A stretch of DNA of 64,000 nucleotides, taken from the NCBI RefSeq assembly GCF_947242115.1, contig NC_074715.1, positions 30,391,827 through 30,455,826 on the forward strand, written 5' to 3'. Positions 34,820 through 47,125 of this stretch are shown here, piece by piece. The notes under the pieces are model-generated. The model had not been told where the DNA came from. It was given only the letters and a program-made list of their open reading frames with translations, and made no database searches. The position numbers and the translations under genes were made by a program. Numbering within the stretch: position 1 is the stretch's first letter; the number at the start of each line of letters is the position of its first letter. Source of the DNA: Biomphalaria glabrata (Eukaryota; Mollusca; Gastropoda; Planorbidae).

Positions 34820-35150
34820 GAAAGCGCTCACTAATGGCTGTCAAAGAAAACACTTCAGGGACACTCAAAGCTTCTCTAAAGGCGTTCAACATAGACCCAG
34901 CCACCTGGGAGACAGAGGCACATAACAGAGCATCATGGTGTTGCGCTGTGAAAACTGGCGCACAAGTTGCTGAGGAAAAGAGAACATCGCTGGCAGAAGA
35001 AAAACCCCAGAGAAGAAAAGCAAGGCCAATGAGCAGCCGAACATTCCGGGCTCACATAGGTCTCACCAGCCACATGAGGAGGTACAAAACCCCAGTGCAA
35101 AGCCCTCAGCCCCCTGGATGACAAAGTGATCATCATCGAACCATGATGAG
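34820..35150 (+). mobile_element. LINE 3'-end fragment with zinc-knuckle tail
   Basis: The + strand reads LKASLKAFNIDPATWE, NRASWCCAVKTGAQVAEEKR, then TFRAHIGLTSHMRR, the standard C-terminus of a widespread animal LINE. Just upstream, GCQRKHFRDT continues the match in another frame, so one frameshift lies near 34865. The upstream polymerase is absent (5' truncated). Confidence 0.8.
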
Positions 35151-36340
35151 GATGGACAAACTATATGTATATATACTAGATAAATATATAGATTACAGAT
35201 CTGAGATAGTCATATACTAGTGTCCCAGTTACTTGTGATTATTAAAATTAAATCAATGTCATGATGGGTGACTTGGACTAGAATACTAGTAATGCTAACA
35301 GTCTAGATCTAGATCTACTTGGACTGACTTCGAGTTTATTTTATCTATTTTAGTTGACTCTGTTATAACAAGATCTAAGATCTCTAGATCTAATTTAAAT
35401 ATTTTAAATTACTAAATTAGATCTAGAATACTAGATCTATTCATTGATTTTGATCAAAGACTCCTCAATGAGTCATTCTCATTGTGACTCTATGACTTAT
35501 TATTAGATCTAGTAAGCTAGTGACTTATATAATCTAAATTGAATTGAGTTTATTGAGTCTATTGACATTACATAATTATTATTATGATATGATTCAATAA
35601 TGATTGTATTTGTATTACACTTTACAGTTTACAGTAGACTAGTCTACTCTACTAGTCCTAGGTCCTAGTATTTTACTATTTACTACTTATTACTAGTAAT
35701 AACTAGATCTAGTTATTGAGCTTATTGAACTTAGTTACCCTTATTCTAGTATGACTTAACTAGTTAGTCAACTTAGTTTTCTTAGACTTAGTCTAGACTA
35801 GAGTCACTAGACTTAGAGTTGAGTTAGAGGTATACTCACGGTATAGTCTATTAATTATCTAGAAATCTAGATTCTAGATCTAGATTCTATACTATATACT
35901 AGACTCTATATACTATATTATATTAACTATATACTTTTATAGTATATTATAGTTATAGTATAATAAAGTTATAGTTATAGTTATAATATAATAATACTAC
36001 TAATAGACTAATAGTTATATAGTATAGTATATATTCTATATACTAGATCTATAAAAAATATAGTATAGATTCTAGAAATGTATCACCTTAATTTAGATCT
36101 AATCTAAAGTAGAGGCATTATTTCTTGAAACTAGATCTATATAGATCTATTTTTATTGGACGAGACTCTAATTTCTAGATGTAGACTCTAGTTTTAGTAA
36201 ACTGTATGACTGTACTGTAGTGTAAACAAACACAAAATGGTGCCAACGTTGATTCAATTATTGTAACCAGGAAAAGCTGTCAACAGCCCAAATTTATAAA
36301 AAATAAAAATTAAATCAAGTACACAAATCTTATCTTATAG
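35150..36340. other. AGATCT-rich, low-complexity AT spacer
   Basis: Dense in CTAGATCTAG, TAGTATAC, ACTAGTCTA and similar short palindromic words. No gene or element is visible. It is compositionally like 7860-8790. Confidence 0.7.
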
Positions 36341-36344
36341 GCCT

Positions 36345-36490
36345 ATAATATAGACGTTACTTCAAAAAAGAAGATGATTACGTCCTATGCGTCATGCATC
36401 TATTCATGGACGTTAACAAATTACTTAAATTCTGCCAAGTCATTGGTTTTCCTGGCTGGTTCAGGCAATCCATTCTAGTATAATAATAAT
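36345..36490 (-). mobile_element. LINE C-terminal fragment left of the foldback element
   Basis: On the - strand the translation gives EWIA..., then the block matching PARKTNDLAEF and the C-terminus, followed by the same 3' sequence as at 5752. It has the same strand and family as the fragment at 37495-38045 on the far side of the foldback element. Confidence 0.65.
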
Positions 36491-36500
36491 ACACTAATAA

Positions 36501-37494
36501 CATCCCCTGGTCACTTCATCCCCCGGTCACTTCATCCCCGGTCATTTCATCCCCGGTCACTTCATCCCCGGTCACTTCATCCCCGGTCATTTCATCCCCT
36601 GGTCACTTCATCCCCTGGTCTCTTCATCCCCCGGTCACTTCATACCCGGTCATTTCATCCCCAAATAAATATTTTATATATAAATATGATTATGTAGAAT
36701 GCTTTTTGACATTTTATGACCTGTTACTAATGCGTTTATAGTGTTTCCTCTTCCACTTTGTTTTCTTAATGAGAAATCTTATATTATATTGTAAATCTGG
36801 GTGTGCACTTAGCTGTAGCGCTTCTATTGGATGTGGGGGTTGTAATATCATAATATTATCCTGATCGAAGGCCAAGGTTTGGTGGAAGTAGTAAAAAATC
36901 CTTAGAGAGATAGAAGTGCGATTAGAATAATTTTGATCATGCCGCTGATAACTTATCATCAAAGGCCAAGGTGTGGTGCAAGTAGTGGAAATCATTTGAG
37001 AGATAGAAGTGCGATTAGAATAATAATGATCATGCCGCTGATAACTTATCACCATAGGCCAAGGTGTGGTGGAAGTACGACCATGTTTCACTTTATTTAA
37101 TTTTGCAATCGCATTTTCTTGAAAATGGGCGCGTCATTTTTAGCCTTGAAATAAGGTTTTATTTTTTTTCTAATAAAGGCGGAGTTCACCCACCCTCGTG
37201 ATATCATGTCGCCTGTATAAGTTTTGCTTTAATTCCTTTTAAACATTAACGTGTTACAATTTTGTCATTTAAATAAAAAATGAATACATTAAATATTGCT
37301 CATGTCATGATTTTTAAAATTACAATTTGTTAGATAAAAATGATCAGATGATGTAAATTTCAGGGGATTAAATGACCGGGGATGAAGTGACCAGGGGATG
37401 AAATGACCGGGGATGAAGTGACTGGGGGATGAAGTGACCAGGGGATGAAATGACCGGGGATGAAGTGACCGGGGTTGAAATGACCGGGAACCCC
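36501..37494. mobile_element. Foldback-type DNA element with tandem-repeat inverted arms
   Basis: The left arm (about 36501-36662) is a run of CCCCGGTCACTTCAT-like 15-16-mers. The right arm (about 37360-37494) is the same motif in reverse complement (GGGGATGAAGTGACC). The interior of about 700 bases has two to three imperfect copies of a roughly 115-base module (GATAACTTATCA...GGCCAAGGTGTGG) and no transposase. It sits between two parts of one LINE. Superfamily is not determined; foldback or MULE-like elements have comparable arms. Confidence 0.7.
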
Positions 37495-38045
37495 CAAACA
37501 GAAGATGCATATTCTATTATTGGCCTAACCAAGGTTAAATAACATTTTAGTTGTATGTTCTTATTTGATTTATTATAAATTTATAGAAATTTCTTTTAAT
37601 AAACCCTAATACTTTGTTTGATTTTTGTTAGTTTCATTAATATGGGGATTCCATTACAGTTTTTCATTTATTATAACACCTAGGTATTTTGCGTTTTTAG
37701 TCTGTGTTACTGGTTTCACCATGAATAAGATAAGTGGAATTAATTTTAGTTTTTTTTTTTACTCTTAATAACTGACTCGACATTTTTCTGGGTGGAAAGA
37801 CATGCTCCTATTTGATTCCCATTTCTGTAATTCATCTCATTCTCTTTGTAAAATTTCTGTGTCTTGTGTTGTTTTTATTGTTCTATGTATATATTATGCA
37901 CTCGTCTGCGAATAATCTGACTTTTGTTCCTGAACTAATGCAACTTGGTAAATCGTTTATGTAAATTAAAAATAGTAGTGGACCTAAGACTGTTCCTTGA
38001 GGTACACCTGAGTTTACTGTTATTGGTGTTGATTTAGAGACATGT
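37495..38045 (-). mobile_element. LINE reverse transcriptase fragment right of the foldback element
   Basis: On the - strand from 38045 the pieces read TQVYLKEQS (frame-shifted GVPQGTVLG), a degraded RLFADD site, ELQKWESN, MSFHPEKC, TKNAKYLGVIINEKL, NETNKNQTK, and end RPIIEYASSVWG at the foldback border. This is the palm-to-thumb of a jockey/CR1-like LINE. It carries multiple frameshifts. It is roughly 90% identical by eye to the overlapping part of the + strand copy at 40190-41290. Confidence 0.75.
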
Positions 38046-38504
38046 AGTATTAATGAAATATACTGATATTTAAACGAAATCTAGCTCACCACAAAACAAC
38101 GTCTTTACACTTTCATGTCTCAAGATTGTCTGCCGTTTCACATTTGCATTACGCTAAATTCATCATCCTCAATGCATATATTCTAACCACCAATCAATCG
38201 CTTAACCTCTTCTTACTGCCGCCTAGAACACACACACACACTTTCTGTAACACCCCCTTTTGTCAGGAAGTTGCACCCCCCCCTCACTCACCCCCCCCCC
38301 ACCTCGAGGAGGGCCGAAAGTTTGAGAAACTAACTACTAAAAGAAGATAATTAAAATTTATTTTAAACTGGAACACAAATGAACTTATTGTAGATCTGCA
38401 TCTACACTCTATAATCTAAAATTATTCTACTTTCAACTAACAGCCATTTCAAATAAAAGTGACAATGTTTTAAAATGGACTTTCTAATTACTAGATCTAC
38501 TTAC

Positions 38505-38854
38505 AGGGCGGGCTATTCAATTCGAAACAAATATTGCAAACAACCCGCGAAACTTCAAGGCCAGGGAGAGTCGGCGCGTATGGAAAAACTCATGTGAATC
38601 TATCGCGCGCCGCTTTTTTTTTTTTTTTTTGGTAAAGTTTCCAAAATAACTCATTGTACGAATATCGTCTCCCCCCCCCCCCACCCGCAAGTTTTCAAAT
38701 GATAATGGAATAATTAGAATTTAAATAAAATATTTTATTATTATTATTAGACTAAAAATAAAAAAATAATTGTGAAATAATGATTTGGCCGCCCCGTACA
38801 TTCTGCCGACTTCGTGCAATGCACACATTGAACAATAGGTAGCGGCGGCCCTGT
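38505..38854. mobile_element. Possible hAT-like non-autonomous element
   Basis: The left end CAGGGCGGGCTA and, in reverse complement, the right end CAGGGCCGCCGCTA form imperfect inverted termini around a 350-base interior containing a CG-rich patch and poly-T and poly-C runs. I found no matching 8-bp flanks, so this is tentative. Confidence 0.3.
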
Positions 38855-39235
38855 ATGACTTATAGATACTAAAGCCCAGCGAAACTGCTCTTACTAACAG
38901 GTGAAGGCGGATACCTGGCGCCACAAAACCTTGAGGCTAACTGTAATATAGACCCCTAAACTGTATTTTATAATATGAACATCGCCCGTATTCATATCTA
39001 GATGTTATAGCTTTTCTAGATAAATGTAGCCTACTGTTTCAAAATACGTTTTCTTATCCAGGCATAAAACATCGCAAACTTGAATCATACATTGTTTAAC
39101 ATTTTTTTTAATTAAAGTATTTTATTACTTTTAGCAATATTGTGAGCTAAAATATTACCCACTTGTAGCAGCTTTATGAGAAATATAAGCTTTTTTGAAA
39201 AAAGACCACGACCACGTAATATATATATATATAGG

Positions 39236-39282
<47 letters not shown>

Positions 39283-40185
39283 GCTTTTGTCTTCTTTCGT
39301 CGTCGACATGGATGCATTTTTAGTGTTATTATGTTTAGAATTGAAGTGATGGGATAAAGTAGGCCTAATTAGGACTTTACATGTTCACAGTTTTAATGTA
39401 AATAAGACACATTAGTTTGTCCATAGATTTTACACAAAGTACTTCCATGTCTACTTAGCATTAAGAACAAGACAATTGAATCAATGTTTTTTTTTTTATT
39501 CGACATTTATAGCGTTGAAAAATTTTACAACATGGACAGCCAAGATAAAACAACACTAAACACCAAATTAACAGTCGCTTGTTTAAACATTTACGTAAAC
39601 TGAAATTTTATTTCTTGTAAATTTAGGAGTATTTCAAATTAGCAGACGTAGGACTGCAAAGTTCGAGAAACAAAAACAAAAGGCAACAAGGGGAGTAGTT
39701 TATTTATACCGGACATTACATGACTCCGTACAACTCGCTGTTTTTGTGGTATACATCTTTATTTTGATATTTACTAGGAAACTAGCATGCTGTATTATGT
39801 GCGTGTCCATTTCCCAATGATTCTGACCTAATTTCCTTCCATTTAGCTGTCTTTTTATTTAAAAAAATCAAATTTGTAAGTCAAGTTGTTGTTTTTTCCT
39901 GTTACCATAGGATGACTAAGTCTATGCTAATGAGGCCGCCAACATTTATTCTGTTTTTGGATCTGATTTATTTGATTCATAAGCCAAATTGTTTGATTCC
40001 ATACAAAAAAAAAAAAAAAAAGCTCTGGGTACGTGTTTGTATTAAATTATGATTTTCTTATTAAATGAATAAACAAAAAAAAAACTCAAAACATTCAACA
40101 CACATATTATATATTCATGCAAACATAAAATAAGTCTTTGTCAATGTAAGCATTATAGAAAATCATATACCAACTAAATACACAT
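38855..40185. other. AT-rich spacer
   Basis: No gene is visible. It includes an (AT)n microsatellite at 39218-39280 interrupted by AGGCCT, and A-rich runs near 40005 and 40075. Confidence 0.6.
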
Positions 40186-40189
40186 CAAA

Positions 40190-41290
40190 CAAAATAAATA
40201 AATGCTGGTTTAATAATAGACTAAAGAAGCTTTGTAAACAGAAGGAAAACCTATATAGAAAATTTAAAGAAACTAATGCAGAAAGAGTTTACAAAAAGTA
40301 TATAAAAATTAAACACTTAACCCAAAAAGTAAGCAGACAGCTGCAGAGTGAATACATAAACAATGTAATATCTAAAGATAACAACAAAAACCTATGGTCA
40401 TACATTAAGTCTAAGAAAATGGAAACAACAGGCATAGCGCCATTAAAAGATGAACATAACATAATACATAATGATAATGAAACTAAAGCAAACATCCTAA
40501 ACAAATACTTTGCATCAGCATTCTCAGCCCCAGGAGACAAAGACATATTACTGAATTTGAACCAAGTAGACAACATAGAAGATATAGTAGTACAAGAAAA
40601 TGGAATCCAAAAACTATTAGCCAACACCAAACCAAATAAAGCGTCTGGACCTGATGGTATTCCAGCTAGATTACTCAAAGAACTAAGCAATGAGCTAGCC
40701 CCAGTGTTCAAAATACTCTTTCAGGCTTCAATTAACCAGGGCAGAGTACCAAAGGACTGGAAAGAAGCTAATGTCACCCCCTCCTATTTAAAAAGGAGAA
40801 AAATCTGACCCAGGAAACTACAGACCAGTATCACTTACCAGCATCACATGTAAAATCCACATAATATGTAGCAACATCATAAACCACTTAGACAAACATA
40901 ATGTCCTCACACCATACCAACATGGCTTTAGGAAATATAGATCATGTGAAACACAACTAATAGGACTAATTGATGATTTTTCAAAGGGTTTAGATAATAA
41001 TGAACAAATAGATGCTATCTTACTAGATTTTTCTAAGGCTTTTGACAAAGTTCACCACCATAGTTTGCTTAAAAAATTAAAATATTTTGGCATTAATGGG
41101 TCCACTGCATATGTGGATTAAAGATTTTCTGATAGGGAGAGAACAAACTGTAATAATAAATGGCTCTAAATCAACACCGATAACAATAAACTCAGGTGTA
41201 CCTCAAGGAACAGTCTTGGGTCCACTACTATTTTTAATTTACATAAACTATTTATCAAATTGCATTAGTTCAGGAACAAAAGTCAGATTA
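40190..41290 (+). mobile_element. Jockey/CR1-like LINE, truncated reverse transcriptase
   Basis: The pre-polymerase helix region (WFNNRLKKLCKQKENLYRKF) starts near 40205. It is followed by NKYFASAF, ASGPDGIPARLLKEL, then after a frameshift near 40790 NYRPVSLTSITCK, YQHGFRKYRSCETQL and DAILLDFSKAFDKVHH (first catalytic Asp). After a one-base insertion near 41095 come MWIKDFL and [19 protein letters not shown]. The match stops at about 41290, just before the expected FADD catalytic pair. 5' end, endonuclease and C-terminal part are missing. Confidence 0.85.
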
Positions 41291-41701
41291 TTTCCAAATC
41301 TCAAGGGAGGAAATCAAAAATTGTCATAAAAAGGGAGACAACAAAAGAAACAATATAAATGTTTAAATGCCTATATTCGCATAAGTGTGTACACACATAG
41401 ATGTGTATGCACTTTTGATAGAAGTTAATATAAAGAACTGGGGTAATGTAGCAAAGCACAAAGGAAACAACCATAAGCAATGTAGACAAAGTGGAAATAA
41501 ATGTGACTACGATGTTTAAAATGTTTTAATATCATTTAAGTTTCTACTTTCACTCTTTGATTGTTTCTAATTAATTACCTATTCTTGACATTCTCACCAC
41601 ATATATTTTAAGAACCTTAAATTTTAAAAATATTCATTATATGCTATTGGAAAAAAAAAAAAATAGAGCCATATACAAAGCAATTAAAAAAGCGAAAATA
41701 T

Positions 41702-41902
41702 TGTAATGACCATGTTCTGTAGTGACTCTATGGTTGCGCACCAGCGCACGAGGATGGACTAAATGAACGGGGAGAGAGTAAGAGGAAGTGCGAGAAGATT
41801 GAGATTGGAACGGTTCTTGTTTTTGGTGATCTATGTTGATTAAACTTTGTATTATCTTTGTTCCCATACCTCGTTGAGTTGCCTCCTTTAAATGTTGTAA
41901 CA
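41702..41902 (+). repeat. 5' LTR, 201 bp
   Basis: Starts TGTAATGACC and ends GTTGTAACA. By eye it is identical over its full length to the 3' copy. Confidence 0.95.
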
Positions 41903-44900
41903 TTGGTATCAGAAGTGGGATTATAGGCGACTCAACGAACGGGAGGTAAGTTAGTAATGGCTTCCCCTGTTATGAAACAACTAGACCAACTCTTGATTAA
42001 AGAACTAAAACAAGAGCTTCGGTATCGAGGTCTAAAGCTTGGTGGTAGCAAGGAGACACTTACAGCTCGTCTCCGGCAGGCCCTGATTGAGGAAGAAGAA
42101 GACCCGGACAGTTATCAATTCGAAGTAGGGCCAGATATAACTGAACTCCTAGGTAAGATGCAGGAAAAGATGGATACACTTGATATAGGGATTAGAACCA
42201 TGCAGGACAAAATAGACACACTCGATTCAGGTATCAGGACTGAATTGGTATTGGTTAACCAGAAAATAACCACGATGGAGGTCACGATGAACCAGAGAGT
42301 CGATGTGGTAGAAAAAGACATAGAAGAACTGAAAGTTCAAGTTAGAGAAGGGTTCAGCAAGGCGCCGGTGAGTAATACAGGATCAATGTTACCCGAAGGG
42401 CTTGTAAAGATGAAACCCCCTGTGTTTGATGGGTCCGTCTCCTGGTCAGTCTACAGAAGACAGTTTGAGGCAGCTGCTAAGGTCAACAAATGGGGCAGCG
42501 AGGAGGAAAAAGCGACCGCTCTAGTACTGGCCCTTAGAGGAAAGGCTTCCGAAGTACTCCAATCCATTCCAAACCAGCAGGATTATGCTGCTCTCGTCCA
42601 GGCTATGGAGCTTCGATACAGGGACGAGCACTTACAGGAAGTTTATAGGGTCCAGCTGAAGACCAGACAACAGCGGGTCAGTGAAACCCTACAAGAGCTA
42701 AAGACGGACATTGAACGACTTGCCCATCTGGCATACCCCACAGCAGCACAGGAGTTCCTCGAAGTAATCGTCACTGATGCCTTCATCGATGCCGTTCGAG
42801 ATCCAGAGCTAAAAAAGGTTATTAGAGTTAGTGACAAGCGTAAGGCCAGCGAAGCTCTTGTGTTCGCTCTGTCCTATGAAGCCGCTAAGAACGCATCCAT
42901 CAACAGTCATCATGGTCGGAGACTGGAAGTTCAGGAAGAAGATTTAACACAAGTACTCAGACGGATGACGGAGGTTCTTGAAGAGTATAAGCCAAGCCGG
43001 TCACAGGGAGCTCGTCGTGCGACCAGGGTCCGTTGCTGGAACTGTGGTGAATCTGGGCATATACAAAGGATGTGTAGAAGAACACCTAATCAGCAAGAAG
43101 CGACTCAGCACAGATTAGAAACGGGTGCATGGCCTGGAGCCAATGGCTATCAGGAAAACTAACATTCGTCGCCTTCAAGGGGCAGAAACCGGCGATCCAG
43201 GAAATGGGAGCCCCTGTCAATGTCACTCCAATAGCTGTGCTGGGACAGAGTAGGAGTCTTATAGTAGAAGGAAGGATTGGAATTCGGAAGTATCGGTTTC
43301 TCATAGACACTGGTGCTTCACGTTCAGTCATTAGGCCAAATGTCGCAAACAGCAATAATACTACAAATGTGAGCCTTTTCTCCCTGAAAACAGCCAGTGG
43401 AGAACTGATGCCCATAAAAGGACTGGCGGACTTAGAATTTGAGCTCGGGTGTCAGTCATTCGTGCATTAATTTTTGATAGCAAACATAACTGATGATTGC
43501 ATTTTAGGTCTAGATTTTCTACAGAAATTTGGATTTTCCATTAACATTAGCGGAGGAACTTTGTTGTATGGAAATGTGGAGATTCCTTTGTTAGGTGATA
43601 GTGAAGAAGGAAACAATCGAATGATGAAAATACTATTGACGGAGGATACAAATCTGCCTGCACAGTCCGAATCAATTATTTGGGGAGAACGGACATGAAA
43701 AGTCGGGAACGGCGCTAATCGAAGGAACGGAAGACAATTACGACGGAGTGGCTGTAGGGAAAACGCTGGTCATGATCGGTAAAGATCATCAGAGAGTACC
43801 TGTCAGAATCATGAACCTTGGTTTGAGGGAGAAGCATCTACGAAGGGATAGTTACATTGCTAAATGCCACACAATTGACCTAATTAAGAATTGCAACATT
43901 AACAACGTTTCTTTTACGCCCACTGAATTGGTCAACCCTCAAATTACCAGGCTTTTGACAGAAACCAAGGCGAACCTATCTGAAGAGCAGTATAGCAAAG
44001 CCAAAGAGTTGATAATGAAATTTGCAGACATCTTTCCATCTGATGAGTCAGAATGCGGAAGAACAGACATGGTACAACATAGGATCGATACTGGAGTAAC
44101 TAGACCGATTCGGCAGCCACCACGCCGCCTTCCTCTCGCAAAACAACAGAAGGCTACAGACCTGATAGAACAAATGAGACAGCAAGGGGTCATAGAGCCC
44201 TCTAATGGCCCTTGGTGTTCACCGATCGTCCTAGTAAAAAAAAAGATGGATCCATGCGATTTTGTGTAGACTACAGAGCACTTAATGAAGTCACGCATAA
44301 AGATAGCTATCCACTCCCAAGAATAGACGATACCTTGGATACGCTTGCTGGATCACATATTTTTTCTACTCTCGATCTAAAGAGCGGATACTGGCAGGTG
44401 GGAATGCATCCTGAGGATAAAGAGAAAACGGCTTTCTCTGCTGGCAACGGTCTTTGGCAGTTCACTGTGATGCATTTTGGTCTCTGTAATGCTCCCGCCA
44501 CTTTTGAAAGATTGATGGAGCGCGTTTTACAGGGACTTCATTGGAACACGTGTCTTGTATACCTGGATGACATTATAGTCACTGGTAGGATGTTTGAAGA
44601 GCATCTGGCAAATCTACATGAAGTTTTTGGACGGATCAGGAATGCGGGTATGAAAATCAATCCAAAGAAGTGCTCGTTTTTCAGGAAGAGTGTCAAATAT
44701 CTTGGCCACATATCAGGGGACGGCATCAGCACTGATCCTGACAAGACTGAGGCAGTAAAATGTTGGCCTACACCATCCAATATTCGAGAACTAAGAAGTT
44801 TTTTAGGACTCTGTACGTACTATAGACGGTTTGTGCCAAATTTCTCCAATATATGTGCACCCCTTCATCGATTGACAGAACAAAAGAGGTCATTCAACTG

Positions 44901-46784
44901 GACACAGGAGTGTCAAGAGTCCTTTGAAATGTTAAAAGACACACTTGTCTCATCCTCCATAATTGCCTATGCGATACCAGGCATGACGTTCATTTTGGAT
45001 ACGGATGCAAGCAATACCGGAATAGGCGCCGTCCTTTCCCAAAAGATTGATGGAACGGAACGAGTCATCGCTTACTTCAGTCGAAGTTTGTCAAAGGCTG
45101 AAAGGAACTACTGTGTCACAAGACGTGAACTCCTGGCCGCCGTCGATGCAATAAAACATTTTCATAAGTACTTTTATAGGCAGAAATTTATTTAAGGACA
45201 GATCACGCAGCAATACAATGGCTTCTTTCTTTTAAGTGCCCTGAAGGTCAGGTCGCTAGGTGGATCGAACGTCTGCAAACCTATGAATTTGAAATTCACC
45301 ATCGAAAAGGACTAATTCATCAGAATGCTGATGCGCTATCTCGACGACCTTGCAAAACAGAATGCAAACATTGTAAGAAAGCTGAGGAAAAGGAAGAGAT
45401 AATCGATTGTCAACGTTTGGACCTGAATGTTTTAGGACCTTGGTCTGATGAGAATATCCGAGAGGATCAGCTGAAAGATGAGGATCTGGCAATCGTTCTT
45501 GTTTGGAAGGAGAAGGGACAACGGCCAGATTGGCAACACATTGCTGAAAAAGGGGCTGCCATGAAGGCGTACTGGGCACAATGGGACTCAATGGTAGTGG
45601 AAAACGGTGTTCTTAAGCGAATGTGGGAATCTTCTGATGGGACATCAACACGATTACAAATAGTTCTCCCAAAAGTTAGAATCCAAGAAGTACTCCAAGA
45701 GTTGCACAATGGTTCCACGGGTGGTCACTTGGATATTAACAAGACGTTGGAGAAAGTGAGACAAAGGTTTTATTGGTGTCGGTACAAGGAAGACGTAGAG
45801 GATTGGTGCAGAAGATGTGATCGATGTGCAGCAACCAAAGGCCCGCAACGTCGGACAAGGGGACCCCTACAACAGTACAACGTAGGTGTTCCTTTCGAAA
45901 GAATCGCACTGGATATAGCTGGCCCGTTTCCTGAGACACTAAAAGGCAACAGATATATTCTAGTAATAATGGACTATTTTAGTAAATGGCCTGAGGCTTT
46001 CGCGATACCAAACCAAGAAACCACAACAATAGTCGATATTTTAGTGGAACACTGGATTAGCCGCTTTGGTGTACCTATGGAACTACATTCAGATCAAGGA
46101 CGCAACTTTGAATCCAAGCTATTCCAGGAGATTTGTAAAATCTTAAAAAATTGAAAAGACTCGAACAACGCCACTTCGCCCTCAGTCAGACGGGATGGTG
46201 GAACGCTTTAATCGCACATTGATACAACACTTGGCTAAGATGACAGTAGAACAGCAAAACGATTGGGATGACTACATTCCTCTATTCCTCATGTCTTATA
46301 GAGGAGCCGTTCATGCAACCACTGGTTATACGCCAGCCAAATTATTATTTGGTCGGGAACTTCGGCTGCCAGCAGACCTCTTATTCGGGTTGCCAGGAGA
46401 AAAACAAACGACAGCTAGCAAATACGTAACAGAACTTAGGGGGAGACCTGAGAGGGTTCATGCACTTGCACGGAGTAGGATAAAAGACAGTAGCGACCTC
46501 ATGAAGACCAGATATGATAGAAGAGCCAATTCTACGGGGTTTGTAGAGCATGATTTCGTTTGGCTGTACAACCCAAAGAGAAGGAAGGGAAGATCGCCTA
46601 AATTACAAAAGGATTGGGAAGGTCCGTATCGGATTGTGAAGAGAATCAACGACGTGGTATACCGTATCCAGAGGGGTCCTCGAACTAAATGCAAGGTGGT
46701 ACACGTCGATCGGTTGTATCGGTATTGTGGAGAGGAGAGAGGAACAGAGTCAGTTCGGGACGAACAGACATAAGAAGGGGGCAG

Positions 46785-46985
46785 TGTAATGACCATGTTC
46801 TGTAGTGACTCTATGGTTGCGCACCAGCGCACGAGGATGGACTAAATGAACGGGGAGAGAGTAAGAGGAAGTGCGAGAAGATTGAGATTGGAACGGTTCT
46901 TGTTTTTGGTGATCTATGTTGATTAAACTTTGTATTATCTTTGTTCCCATACCTCGTTGAGTTGCCTCCTTTAAATGTTGTAACA
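46785..46985 (+). repeat. 3' LTR, 201 bp
   Basis: Preceded by the purine-rich GAAGGGGGCAG and followed by ATAT, which matches the four bases before the 5' LTR. Confidence 0.95.
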
Positions 46986-47125
46986 ATATTATGACAACCT
47001 AAATGTAACTATATGCATTGCTATGTTTTGCAATCATTGTACTTTAAAATGTAACTACCTTATTTGTACGCTTTCTAATAAAATATGCATCCTTTTGTTA
47101 AAAAAAAAAAAAAAAAAAAAAGCCC
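46986..47125 (+). other. Sequence ending in AATAAA and a poly-A run
   Basis: CTAATAAAATATGCATCC at 47076 is followed after a few bases by about 22 A (47100-47121). This looks like the polyadenylated 3' end of a retroposed transcript into which the LTR element inserted; the parent is not identified. Confidence 0.4.

Larger units (their letters stand above)
41702..46985 (+). mobile_element. Ty3/Gypsy LTR retrotransposon with SAP-domain gag, near full length
   Basis: The fossil copy is 5,284 bases with two 201-base LTRs and a 4-bp target duplication (ATAT) at its borders. Parts in order: primer-binding site at 41904 (tRNA-Leu type), gag about 41957-43162 (SAP-like start, coiled coil, capsid region, CWNCGESGHIQRMC zinc knuckle), protease about 43.2-43.6 kb (LIDTGAS), reverse transcriptase about 44.0-44.85 kb (YLDDIIV), RNase H about 44.95-45.35 kb (TDAS), integrase about 45.65-46.7 kb with an HHCC finger, DDE core and GPY/F tail, and a polypurine tract just before the 3' LTR. 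Structurally whole, but the pol region is broken, with about five interruptions. Identical LTRs point to a recent insertion. Confidence 0.95.

Noticed and set aside
36714-37091. 125-codon - strand frame
   Set aside because: It lies within the foldback element's internal repeats (TTPWP.ISYQRHD twice) and has no transposase features.
38480-38620. CG-rich patch as the first exon and promoter of FBXW9
   Set aside because: It falls within a possible hAT-like element and no phase-compatible link to 33277 could be shown; the 33941 donor fits better.
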